A stretch of 7,622 nt of DNA from Betaproteobacteria bacterium. GTDB taxonomy: Bacteria; Pseudomonadota; Gammaproteobacteria; Burkholderiales; SG8-39. Both the position numbers and the translations under genes were made by a program. Positions 1-5,978 of this stretch are shown one piece after another (positions within the stretch are counted from its first letter, which is position 1; each line of letters starts with the position of its first letter). Below the pieces are notes generated by a model that was not told the origin of the DNA, ran no database searches, and saw nothing but the letters and a program-made list of their open reading frames with translations. The stretch spans positions 1 through 7,622 of the forward strand of contig JAABQT010000065.1 in NCBI GenBank assembly GCA_011391295.1, read 5' to 3'.

Positions 1-1
1 C

Positions 2-691
2 ACCGGCTGGACCGACGTCGACCTGTCGGATGCCGGCGTCGTCGAAGCGCGCGCCGCCGGCCGCCTGCTGAAGGCGCAGGGACTGGCGTTCGACGTCGCC
101 TACACCTCGCTGCTCAAGCGCGCCATCCGCACGCTGTGGCTGGCGCTCGACGAGATGGACTGCTTGTGGCTGCCGGTGCAGAAGAGCTGGCGATTGAACG
201 AACGCCACTACGGCGCGCTGCAGGGCTTGAACAAGGCCGAGACGGCGGCGAAATTCGGCGAGGCGCAGGTCCTGGCCTGGCGGCGCAGCTACGACACGCC
301 GCCGCCCGCGCTGGCGCCGGGCGAAGCGCGGGACGCCGCCGCCGACCCGCGCTACGCCGGCCTTGCGCGCGGCGAGGTCCCGCTCACCGAGTGCCTGAAG
401 GACACGGTGGCGCGCGTGCTGCCCTACTGGAATTCGGCGATCGCGCCCGCAGTGCGCGCAGGGCGGCGCGTGCTGGTTGCCGCGCACGGCAACTCGCTGC
501 GCGCGCTCATCAAGCACCTGGACGGCGTGTCGGATGCAGACATCGTTGCACTGAACGTCCCCACGGGCGTGCCGCTGGTGTACGAACTTGATGCCGCGCT
601 GCTCCCGCTCAAGCACTACTACCTGGGCGACGCGGTGGAAGTCGCGCGCCGCCTCGCCGCCGTGTCCGCGCAAGGCAAGGCCAAGCCCTGA
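2..691 (+). CDS. gpmA: 2,3-bisphosphoglycerate-dependent phosphoglycerate mutase, 5' end cut by window edge
   Basis: Interconverts 3- and 2-phosphoglycerate in cytoplasmic glycolysis and gluconeogenesis through a phosphohistidine intermediate. The open frame runs in from the window edge, beginning [10 protein letters not shown], which matches about residue 23 of the 250-residue E. coli enzyme. About 22 residues are missing, including the RHG motif with the phosphorylated histidine. Visible family motifs are [14 protein letters not shown] (nt 194–235), whose glutamate (codon at 200) corresponds to the general acid E89, and [14 protein letters not shown] with the second catalytic histidine (codon at 485, equivalent to H184). 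[12 protein letters not shown] and the C-terminal YYLGD and QGKAKP also fit. The visible 229 residues plus 22 give the normal family length, so the gene looks intact. It is the first visible gene of the plus-strand operon, and its TGA overlaps the CTG start of the next gene. Identification is near certain. Confidence 0.97.
   Translation, partial: TGWTDVDLSDAGVVEARAAGRLLKAQGLAFDVAYTSLLKRAIRTLWLALDEMDCLWLPVQKSWRLNERHYGALQGLNKAETAAKFGEAQVLAWRRSYDTPPPALAPGEARDAAADPRYAGLARGEVPLTECLKDTVARVLPYWNSAIAPAVRAGRRVLVAAHGNSLRALIKHLDGVSDADIVALNVPTGVPLVYELDAALLPLKHYYLGDAVEVARRLAAVSAQGKAKP
688..691 (+). other. CTGA stop/start overlap between gpmA and the envC-like gene
   Basis: The gpmA stop TGA (689–691) overlaps a CTG codon (688–690) that opens the envC-like frame directly before its signal peptide. 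The layout equals the common ATGA coupling overlap with C in place of A. AAGG at 677–680 is a weak Shine-Dalgarno at 7 nt spacing. Use of CTG is inferred from the absence of any ATG, GTG or TTG in the frame before 1012. Confidence 0.7.
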
Positions 692-1875
692 TCCGGGCGC
701 TGCTTCTGTGCCCGCTTGTTGGTCTGCTGCTCGCCGCACCAGCGGCGCCGGCAGCGGACCGCGAGGAGGACCTGAAAGCGCTGCGCGCGCGCATCGAGGC
801 GCTCAAGTCGGGACTTGGCGAAAAGGAGGCCGACCGCCGCGAGGCGCGCGACTCGCTGCGCGATTCCGAGCGCGCGATCTCCGATGCCAACCGCGCACTG
901 CGCGGGCTGGAAACCGAAAGCCGCGCAGCGCAGGCCGAACTGGCGCGGCTTGCCGAGCGGCAAAAGCGTCTGCAAGCGGGCCTCGCGCGCCAGCAAGCCG
1001 CGCTCGGCCGCGTGCTTGCGGCACGCTATGCCGCCGGCGGTCCGCAGGCGGCCGACGCGCTCAAGGTCGCACTGTCGGGAGAGAACCCGTCGGACGTGGC
1101 GCGCAGGCTGTATTACCTCGCCGAGCTGTCGCGCGCCACGGCCGAGCTGCTAGGGGATCTGCGCGCGGGGCTGGCCGACGCGGCGCAGGTGCGCCGCGCC
1201 ACCGAGGAGCGGCGCCGGCGCCTGGAGTCCATCGAGGCGCGGCAGCGCGCCGACCGCGACAGCATACTTGCCGAACGGCGCGAGCGGCAGCGCATCCTCG
1301 AGCGCGTGTCCGTGGAGATCCGCAAGACGCGCCGCCAGATGCAGACGCTGCTGGCCGACGAGCGGCGCCTGGCGCGGCTGGTGGAGGAGATCGGGCGGGT
1401 GCTGGCGGTGCGCCCGGGCGCCGGTTACGCCGCCGTGCGTGTGGAAAAAGTCCCGAGGTTGGGCTCGCTGGCCGGCCCGTTCTCCGGGCTGCGCGGCCGG
1501 CTGCGGCTGCCCGTGCTGGGGGAACTCGTGGGACGCTTCGGCGCGCCAAGGAACGAAGGCCCGGCCGGAAAGAACGGCGTGTTCATCCGCGCGCCCGAAG
1601 GCCAGCCGGTGCGCTCGATCGCCGCGGGGCAGGTGGTATACGCCGACTGGATGCGGGGCTTCGGCAACCTGCTGATCGTCGACCACGGCGAGGCCTACCT
1701 GTCCATCTACGCCAACAACGAATCGCTGCTCAAACAGACCGGCGACCCGGTCGCCGCAGGCGAAGCGCTGGCCACCGTCGGCGCGAGCGGTGGCAACGAG
1801 CATTCAGGTCTATACTTTGAACTCAGGCACCTCGGTAAGGCGTTCGACCCGCTGCGCTGGGTCGTGCTGAAGTAA
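688..1875 (+). CDS. envC: EnvC-like murein hydrolase activator (coiled coil plus degenerate LytM/M23 domain), CTG start
   Basis: Predicted periplasmic activator of N-acetylmuramoyl-L-alanine amidases that split septal peptidoglycan. From the CTG at 688 the protein has 395 residues. A signal peptide covers about residues 1–23 (hydrophobic [12 protein letters not shown], likely cut after APAA). Next comes a long Arg/Glu/Ala-rich coiled coil (about 25–250), then a LytM domain (about 275–393). The M23 zinc ligands are all replaced: the HxGxD site reads KNGVF (295–299), the YAH site reads YANN (341–344), and HxHFE reads GLYFE (374–378). It should therefore regulate rather than cut, as E. coli EnvC does. 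No ATG, GTG or TTG occurs in frame before the GTG at 1012. That later start would remove the signal peptide and half the coiled coil, so CTG overlapping the gpmA TGA is preferred. An AAGG lies 7 nt upstream (677–680). The ctpA gene follows after 16 nt. Confidence 0.88.
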   Translation: MIRALLLCPLVGLLLAAPAAPAADREEDLKALRARIEALKSGLGEKEADRREARDSLRDSERAISDANRALRGLETESRAAQAELARLAERQKRLQAGLARQQAALGRVLAARYAAGGPQAADALKVALSGENPSDVARRLYYLAELSRATAELLGDLRAGLADAAQVRRATEERRRRLESIEARQRADRDSILAERRERQRILERVSVEIRKTRRQMQTLLADERRLARLVEEIGRVLAVRPGAGYAAVRVEKVPRLGSLAGPFSGLRGRLRLPVLGELVGRFGAPRNEGPAGKNGVFIRAPEGQPVRSIAAGQVVYADWMRGFGNLLIVDHGEAYLSIYANNESLLKQTGDPVAAGEALATVGASGGNEHSGLYFELRHLGKAFDPLRWVVLK

Positions 1876-1879
1876 GGAG
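1874..1879 (+). promoter_or_regulatory. Shine-Dalgarno of ctpA
   Basis: AAGGAG overlaps the TAA stop of the envC-like gene (1873–1875) and lies 12 nt before the ctpA ATG, longer than the usual 5–9. No other accepted start codon sits in frame at closer range. The overlap suggests that translation of ctpA is coupled to its upstream neighbour. Confidence 0.6.
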
Positions 1880-1891
1880 AAGTACATCCTC

Positions 1892-3289
1892 ATGGGCAGG
1901 TTCAGGAACATCGGGCTGATCGCGCTCGGCGCCATCGCCGGCGTGCTGGTCAGCCTCAATTTTCAGGCGATCGCCGACCGGACCACGCGCGGCCCGCTTC
2001 CGCTTGAAGAGTTGCGCGCCTTCACCGAGGTATTCGGCGCCATCAAGCAGAACTACGTCGAGACGGTCGAGGACAAGAAACTCATCACCGAGGCCATCAA
2101 CGGCATGCTCTCGGGCCTCGACCCGCATTCGGCCTACCTGGATGCGGAAGCGTTCAAGGAACTGCAGGTCGGCACGCAGGGACAGTTCGGCGGACTGGGC
2201 ATCGAGGTCGGCATGGAAGACGGCTTCGTCAAGGTGGTGTCGCCGATCGAGGATACGCCCGCGTACCGCGCCGGCATCAAGCCCGGCGACCTGATCATCC
2301 GCCTGGACGAAACGCCGGTGAAAGGCATGACGCTGAGCGACGCAGTGAAGCGCATGCGCGGCAAGCCGAACACGCAGATCACCCTCACCATCTCCAGGAA
2401 AGGCGAGCCGGCGCCGATCGTGGTGACGCTGACGCGCGCGGTGATCCGCGTGCAGAGCGTGAAATCGAAGATCATCGAACCGGGTTACGGCTGGGTGCGC
2501 GTGTCGCAGTTCCAGGAGGCCACCACCGAGAACATGGTCAAGCACATCCGCACCCTGTACAAGCAGGGCCCGCTCAAGGGCCTGGTGCTCGACCTGAGAA
2601 ACGACCCGGGCGGCCTGCTGTACGGCGCGGTGGCGATTTCCTCCGCCTTCCTGCCGCACAACGCCCTGGTGGTGTCGACCGATGGGCGCACCGAGGACGC
2701 GAAGAAGAAATTCCATGCCACGCCCGAAGACTATTCGCGCGGCATGCGCGAGGATGTCCTGAAGGACCTGCCCGCGGCGGTGAAGACCGTGCCGATGGTG
2801 GTGCTGGTGAATGGCGGCTCGGCTTCGGCTTCCGAGATCGTCGCCGGCGCGCTGCAGGACCTCAAGCGCGCAACCGTGATCGGCACGCAGTCCTTCGGCA
2901 AAGGCTCGGTGCAGACCATCATGCCGCTGGGAAACGCCACCGCAATCAAGCTGACTACTGCGCGCTACTACACGCCGAGCGGCCGATCGATCCAGGCCAA
3001 GGGCATCACTCCCGACATCATCGTCGAGGAGCCCGGTGCAGGCCCGCAGGCGCGGGTGCGCGAGGCCGACCTCGAGCGCCACCTGTCCAACGACCGCGAC
3101 AAGAACGAAGCCAAGAAGTCCGCCCCGAGCACCAAGGCCGCGGCCGTGCCGCCGGGCGAGCTGCCCAAGCCGCTCGAGATGGGATCGCAGGACGATTTCC
3201 AGCTCGCGCAGGCGCTGAATTTCCTCAAAGGCGCGCCGGTCCTGGGCCAGCCTTCCAAGGCCGTCGCCGAGAACAAGTCCGGCAGCTGA
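1892..3289 (+). CDS. ctpA: S41-family carboxyl-terminal processing peptidase CtpA (PDZ protease)
   Basis: Periplasmic, membrane-anchored serine protease that trims or degrades proteins from the C-terminus. In Pseudomonas and E. coli, relatives (CtpA, Prc) control levels of peptidoglycan hydrolases. The 465-residue protein has an uncleaved-looking N-terminal membrane anchor (about 7–28), a helical region, a PDZ domain (about 97–170, GGLGIEV to ITLTISR) and the S41 core (about 185–375). The catalytic set is complete: S312 in GGSASASE (308–315), K337 in FGKG, 25 residues later as in CtpB/Tsp, and Q341 four residues on. The substrate-binding DLRNDPGG (234–241) and TPSGRSIQ with TPDI further support the family. 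The last ~85 residues are Lys/Ala/Pro-rich and probably flexible. Sitting next to an EnvC-like activator suggests a shared role in cell-wall turnover (inference). The TGA overlaps the start of moeB by 4 nt. Confidence 0.96.
   Translation: MGRFRNIGLIALGAIAGVLVSLNFQAIADRTTRGPLPLEELRAFTEVFGAIKQNYVETVEDKKLITEAINGMLSGLDPHSAYLDAEAFKELQVGTQGQFGGLGIEVGMEDGFVKVVSPIEDTPAYRAGIKPGDLIIRLDETPVKGMTLSDAVKRMRGKPNTQITLTISRKGEPAPIVVTLTRAVIRVQSVKSKIIEPGYGWVRVSQFQEATTENMVKHIRTLYKQGPLKGLVLDLRNDPGGLLYGAVAISSAFLPHNALVVSTDGRTEDAKKKFHATPEDYSRGMREDVLKDLPAAVKTVPMVVLVNGGSASASEIVAGALQDLKRATVIGTQSFGKGSVQTIMPLGNATAIKLTTARYYTPSGRSIQAKGITPDIIVEEPGAGPQARVREADLERHLSNDRDKNEAKKSAPSTKAAAVPPGELPKPLEMGSQDDFQLAQALNFLKGAPVLGQPSKAVAENKSGS
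3286..3289 (+). other. CTGA stop/start overlap between ctpA and moeB
   Basis: The ctpA TGA (3287–3289) overlaps CTG (3286–3288), which opens the moeB frame. The residues that follow, NDQQLLRYSRHILLDE, match the start of MoeB-family proteins, which begin M-N-D, so the CTG falls where the family's methionine should be. No good Shine-Dalgarno is visible (only GAGA at 3269–3272). Reinitiation by coupled ribosomes is the likely mechanism (inference). Confidence 0.75.
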
Positions 3290-4035
3290 ACGACCAGCAG
3301 CTCCTGCGCTACTCGAGGCATATCCTCCTCGACGAATTCGGTGTCGAAGGGCAGGAGCGCATGCGCGCCGCCAGCGCGCTCGTCGTGGGGGCGGGCGGGC
3401 TGGGTTGCCCTGCGGCGCTTTATCTTGCTGCGAGCGGTGTCGGCAGACTGACCATCGCCGACGGGGATTGCGTCGACCTCACCAACCTGCAGCGCCAGAT
3501 CCTCTATTGCACCGCGTCGGTCGGCGCGAAAAAGGTCGAGGAAGCGCGCAAGACCCTCGCTGCGGTCAATCCTGAAGTCGAGCTTTTCCCTCTCGACAAG
3601 CGTGTGGACGCAAACGACGCCGACCGGCTGGTTGCTGCGGCGGACGTGGTGCTCGATTGTTCGGACAATTTCGCCACGCGGCATCTTCTCAACCGCGCGT
3701 GCGTGAAGTATTCGCGACCCCTGATCTCGGGCGCCGCGATCCGTTTCGACGGTCAGCTGATGGTGTTCGACCTGAGATCGAAGGACGCACCCTGCTACGC
3801 CTGCCTGTTTCCGGAAGAAGGCGAAGTGGAAGAAGTGCAGTGCTCGGTGATGGGCGTGCTCGCGCCGCTCACCGGCGCGATCGGCGCCCTGCAGGCGCTG
3901 GAGGCGGTCAAGCTGCTCGCCGGCGCCGGCGAGACGCCGCTCGGGCGATTGATGCTCATCGACGCGAAAACTTCGGAGACACGCAGCGTGCGCGTGAAGA
4001 AGGATCCGCGCTGCGCGGTGTGCGCGGTGCGCTAG
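3286..4035 (+). CDS. moeB: MoeB/ThiF/HesA-family sulfur-carrier adenylyltransferase, CTG start
   Basis: E1-like enzyme that adenylates the C-terminal glycine of a small sulfur carrier (MoaD for molybdopterin, or ThiS for thiamine) in the cytoplasm. From CTG at 3286 it has 249 residues, the same as E. coli MoeB. Motifs in order are RYSRHILLDE (9–18), the nucleotide-binding GAGGLG (35–40), D-G-D and NLQRQ (59–71, with the ATP-contacting R70), and DCSDNFATRHLLN (124–136). A candidate catalytic Cys, C186, precedes GVLAPLTGAIG. Two zinc-binding pairs are present, C170/C173 and C243/C246. The first ATG (3361) would delete the conserved N-terminal 25 residues, so it is rejected. There is no rhodanese domain, and no moaD or thiS in the window, so the MoeB or ThiF role cannot be settled here. 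The TAG shares CTAG with the opposing ferredoxin gene. Confidence 0.88.
   Translation: MNDQQLLRYSRHILLDEFGVEGQERMRAASALVVGAGGLGCPAALYLAASGVGRLTIADGDCVDLTNLQRQILYCTASVGAKKVEEARKTLAAVNPEVELFPLDKRVDANDADRLVAAADVVLDCSDNFATRHLLNRACVKYSRPLISGAAIRFDGQLMVFDLRSKDAPCYACLFPEEGEVEEVQCSVMGVLAPLTGAIGALQALEAVKLLAGAGETPLGRLMLIDAKTSETRSVRVKKDPRCAVCAVR
4032..4035. other. Shared CTAG stop: convergent ends of moeB and the ferredoxin gene
   Basis: The palindrome CTAG supplies TAG for moeB on the plus strand (4033–4035) and TAG for the ferredoxin gene on the minus strand (complement of 4032–4034). The two coding regions overlap by these four bases. I see no hairpin with a T-run in either orientation around it. 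Confidence 0.9.
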
Positions 4036-4331
4036 ATCAAAGGCCGGAGCTCAAGCGCATTCTCCGGACAGGCGTCGATGCAGCGGCGGCACGCATGGCA
4101 GTTTCCGGTATTGATGACATGGGACTGCTTGCCCCCGTGCACCCAGGACTTGAGTTTGCCGATCAGTGAAAGCGCTGCGCGATCCTCGGGCGACAGCTGC
4201 CTGATTTCGAACACACCGTAAGGGCACACCCGCACGCAGTCGGACTTGCCCTCGCAGCGATTCCGGTCGACGAATGGCGCGACCTTGCCCGCAACCTCTG
4301 CGCACCCCTCGACTGCCATCACGTTCGGCAT
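4032..4331 (-). CDS. Two-cluster (4Fe-4S-type) ferredoxin, atypical first motif
   Basis: Small cytoplasmic iron-sulfur electron carrier of 99 residues. The second motif is canonical: C78-x2-C81-x2-C84-x3-C88-P. The first reads C26-x5-C32-x3-C36-P, with K29 where the second cysteine of CxxCxxCxxxCP should be. By family rules C78/C81/C84/C36 would bind one [4Fe-4S]. C26/C32/C88 would leave the other cluster with three cysteines, so it may be [3Fe-4S] or use another ligand such as C10. The linker is longer than in clostridial ferredoxins (about 40 residues between motifs, with a Lys/Trp/His-rich segment). I chose the ATG at 4331, 2 nt after the TAG of the ferritin-like gene. An upstream ATG at 4415 lies inside that gene and adds non-conserved residues. 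A second in-frame ATG exists at 4319. No close Shine-Dalgarno is seen, so translation is probably coupled. A partner role with the ferritin-like protein is inferred from position only. Confidence 0.85.
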   Translation of the reverse strand: MPNVMAVEGCAEVAGKVAPFVDRNRCEGKSDCVRVCPYGVFEIRQLSPEDRAALSLIGKLKSWVHGGKQSHVINTGNCHACRRCIDACPENALELRPLI

Positions 4332-4333
4332 CG

Positions 4334-4621
4334 CTATTTGTGCGCGATGGATTTCTCCGTGAACAGGTAGTCCTTCAATTCCTTGGAGAACGTCGGATCC
4401 TTGCGGCGAATCCACTCCAGCACCATCGCCGCGTGCTCTTTTTCCTCGTCGCGATTGTGCCGCAGCACCTTCTTCAGCTCGGAATCCTTGCAGGCGTCCG
4501 CTCGCTGGTTGTACCAGTCGATCGCCTCGAGTTCCTCCATGAGCGAGACAATGGCCCGATGCATGTCCCGCGTTTCGTCCGAAAGCTCCGCAACCGGCTC
4601 GTGGTATCCGACACTCGACAT
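4334..4621 (-). CDS. Encapsulated-ferritin-family (EncFtn) ferritin-like ferroxidase lacking the targeting tail
   Basis: Predicted iron-oxidising protein of the EncFtn family. Members are half-ferritins with two helices whose dimers build a ferroxidase centre and assemble as ring decamers. The 95-residue protein resembles the Rhodospirillum and Haliangium EncFtn cores. It carries HEP near the start, then MEELEAIDWYNQR (28–40) and HNRDEEKEHAAMVLEWIRR (55–73), then YLFTEKSIAH. Residues aligned by eye to the Rhodospirillum metal sites are E29, E30, E32, W36, Y37, E60 and H63, so the centre looks complete. It ends at residue 95. The ~30–40 residue linker with the LGIGSL-type encapsulin-targeting peptide of cargo EncFtn is absent. 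No shell gene is adjacent. A ferredoxin gene follows 2 nt later, and an SDR gene ends 15 nt upstream. A strong AGGAGG supports the ATG at 4621. GC counted by hand over 4381–4560 is 60%, against 72% in a 60-nt sample of moeB; this is too little to claim transfer. Confidence 0.9.
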   Translation of the reverse strand: MSSVGYHEPVAELSDETRDMHRAIVSLMEELEAIDWYNQRADACKDSELKKVLRHNRDEEKEHAAMVLEWIRRKDPTFSKELKDYLFTEKSIAHK

Positions 4622-4628
4622 CGCAGTT

Positions 4629-4634
4629 CCTCCT
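4629..4634 (-). promoter_or_regulatory. Strong Shine-Dalgarno of the ferritin-like gene
   Basis: The plus strand reads CCTCCT, giving AGGAGG on the coding strand, 7 nt before the ATG at 4621. It is the best ribosome binding site in the minus-strand run, and most neighbours have weak ones. The ferritin-like protein may thus be made in larger amounts than the other products of the same message (inference). Confidence 0.85.
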
Positions 4635-4636
4635 GT

Positions 4637-5404
4637 CTACTTGATGGTTCGCAATCCCGCCAATCCTATGCCGGCGGCGTCAAACCCGCCATCGACCGCC
4701 AGCGTGTGGCCGTTGATATAGCTTGCCGCGTCGCTGCACAGGAACGCCACCGCCGCGGCAATTTCCTCCTCCGTGCCGTAGCGGTTGAGCGGTATCGCAT
4801 CGTGGTAGTCGGCACGGATGTCCGCGGTATGCACCTGTTTCGCCATCGCGGTATCCACCGGACCCGGCGCGACCGCATTTACGCGGATACCGAGATTCCC
4901 GAGCTCGGCCGCCTGTTGCTTGGTGAGATGATCCAGCGCCGCCTTGCTGGTGCCGTAGGCCACGCGCAGGCTGCTCGCGCGCAGTCCCGAGATCGAGGAG
5001 ATGTTGACGATCGCGCCGCCGCCGTTGCTCAGCATCACCGGCGCGCAGGCCTGCGTGCAGATGAACGGCCCGGAAAGATTGACGTCGAGCACGCGAGCCC
5101 ACTCTGCGTAAGTGGTGTCGAGGATCGGCTTGAACAGTGCGATGCCGGCGTTGTTGACCAGGACGTCGATGCGCGCGAAGCGTGTGGTGACCTTGTCGAC
5201 CGATGCCTTGACCTGCGCGGGGTCGGCGACATCGCATGCCAGAGCCAGCACCCGGTCCTGCTGCCCCAGGCGACCGGCCGCAGTCGTCAGCGTCTGTGCA
5301 TCGATGTCCAGCAGCGCGACACGATAGCCGTCGTCGAGGAACCTGCGTGCGATGGCCAGGCCGATGCCGCGCGCGGCCCCGGTGACGACCGCGACCTTGT
5401 CCAT
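4637..5404 (-). CDS. Short-chain dehydrogenase/reductase (classical SDR, FabG-like)
   Basis: NAD(P)-dependent oxidoreductase of the classical SDR family, 255 residues; substrate unknown. Motifs in order are the cofactor glycine motif TGAARGIG (8–15 region), D33 at the end of beta-2 (an acidic residue there usually favours NAD(H)), DV at 59, and NNAG (84–87). Catalytic N108, S137, Y150 and K154 (YGTSK) are all present, followed by PG (180–181) and the C-terminal VDGGFDA. It resembles 3-oxoacyl-ACP reductases and hydroxyacid or sugar dehydrogenases; sequence alone does not separate these. Start: ATG at 5404 directly before the Rossmann strand (MDKVAVVTG). The open frame extends back to 5539, but that part lies inside slmA and reads as Arg/Ser-rich noise. 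It begins 7 nt after slmA ends and stops 15 nt before the ferritin-like gene. Confidence 0.93.
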   Translation of the reverse strand: MDKVAVVTGAARGIGLAIARRFLDDGYRVALLDIDAQTLTTAAGRLGQQDRVLALACDVADPAQVKASVDKVTTRFARIDVLVNNAGIALFKPILDTTYAEWARVLDVNLSGPFICTQACAPVMLSNGGGAIVNISSISGLRASSLRVAYGTSKAALDHLTKQQAAELGNLGIRVNAVAPGPVDTAMAKQVHTADIRADYHDAIPLNRYGTEEEIAAAVAFLCSDAASYINGHTLAVDGGFDAAGIGLAGLRTIK

Positions 5405-5411
5405 CGGCGGA

Positions 5412-5966
5412 CTACGCGGACAGGAAGCCGCGCTGCGCGGCGTAGCCCTCGGTCGGCTTCTTCGCGAAGCCGCTCTTGGCGTACTGGTGCAGCGAGCCGA
5501 TGGCGTAGCGCAAGAGCATCGCGGCGCGCCCCGCGGCATCGCCGTCGGCAGCCGCCCGCAGGGCCTGCTTGAGCGCCGCCTCGAAGCGGTCGTAGAACTG
5601 GTTCATTCTCGCCTGCAGCCGTTCGTGCTCGCCGACCAGGGCGTCGCCGGTCATCACGCGCACCATGCCCGGGTTCTTTTCGGCAAACGCCAGCAGCATC
5701 TCGACCAGTTTGCCGGCCTGCCCGCCCGCTTCGGCCTCCTCGGAGGTGATCTTGTTGGTCAGCGTGAACACCGAACTCTCGATGAACTCGATCAGGCCTT
5801 CGTACATCTGCGCCTTGGACGCGAAGTGGCGGTACAGCGCCGCCTCCGACACGTCGAGCTTCGCCGCCAGCGCCGCAGTGGTGATCTTTGCCCAGCGCGG
5901 CGCCTCGAGCATTTCGGCGAGCGCCTTCAGGATTTCCAGCTTGCGCTCGCCTTTGGCCCGGGGCAT
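5412..5966 (-). CDS. slmA: Nucleoid occlusion factor SlmA (TetR family)
   Basis: DNA-binding inhibitor of FtsZ assembly that stops septum formation over the nucleoid. In E. coli it binds SBS sites on the chromosome and contacts the FtsZ C-terminal tail. The 184-residue protein matches SlmA along its length: N-terminal basic region and EILKALAEMLE, then a TetR helix-turn-helix at about 29–49 (ITTAALAAKL, VSEAALYRHF, SK). After that come LIEFIESS, the FAEKNPGMVRVMTGDAL stretch and ERLQARMNQFYDRFEAALKQ, which correspond to SlmA-specific segments rather than a generic TetR repressor. The C-terminus is somewhat shorter than in E. coli (198 residues). The ATG at 5966 lies 12 nt after the nucleotidase stop, with only a weak ribosome site. 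Neighbourhood with argB and a HAD gene is, from memory, common in betaproteobacteria. No SBS-like palindrome was noticed in the window. Confidence 0.92.
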   Translation of the reverse strand: MPRAKGERKLEILKALAEMLEAPRWAKITTAALAAKLDVSEAALYRHFASKAQMYEGLIEFIESSVFTLTNKITSEEAEAGGQAGKLVEMLLAFAEKNPGMVRVMTGDALVGEHERLQARMNQFYDRFEAALKQALRAAADGDAAGRAAMLLRYAIGSLHQYAKSGFAKKPTEGYAAQRGFLSA

Positions 5967-5978
5967 GAAAAGATTCTA

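Noticed and set aside
1012..1014. GTG start for the envC-like gene
   Set aside because: It would remove the signal peptide and half of the coiled coil that are readable in frame upstream.
588..1820. 410-codon plus-strand frame overlapping the envC-like gene
   Set aside because: The product is extremely Arg/Ala/Gly-rich with no motif, while the other frame gives signal peptide, coiled coil and LytM domain.
1886..1888. Possible ATC start for ctpA, at ideal spacing from AAGGAG
   Set aside because: ATC initiation is exceptionally rare, and the in-frame ATG two codons later fits the family N-terminus.
1823..3082. 419-codon open frame on the minus strand across ctpA
   Set aside because: It lies wholly antisense to a clear S41 protease with intact motifs. 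Its product is His/Arg/Ala-rich with no recognisable domain, as expected of GC-rich shadow frames.
3361..3363. ATG start for moeB
   Set aside because: It would drop the conserved RYSRHILLDE segment; from CTG at 3286 the length equals E. coli MoeB.
4332..4415. Longer ferredoxin start at 4415
   Set aside because: The added 28 residues lie inside the ferritin-like gene in another frame and look unconserved. The ATG at 4331 sits 2 nt after that gene's stop.
5405..5539. Longer SDR start at 5539
   Set aside because: The extension overlaps slmA, is Arg/Ser/Pro-rich and precedes the normal Rossmann start MDKVAVVTG.
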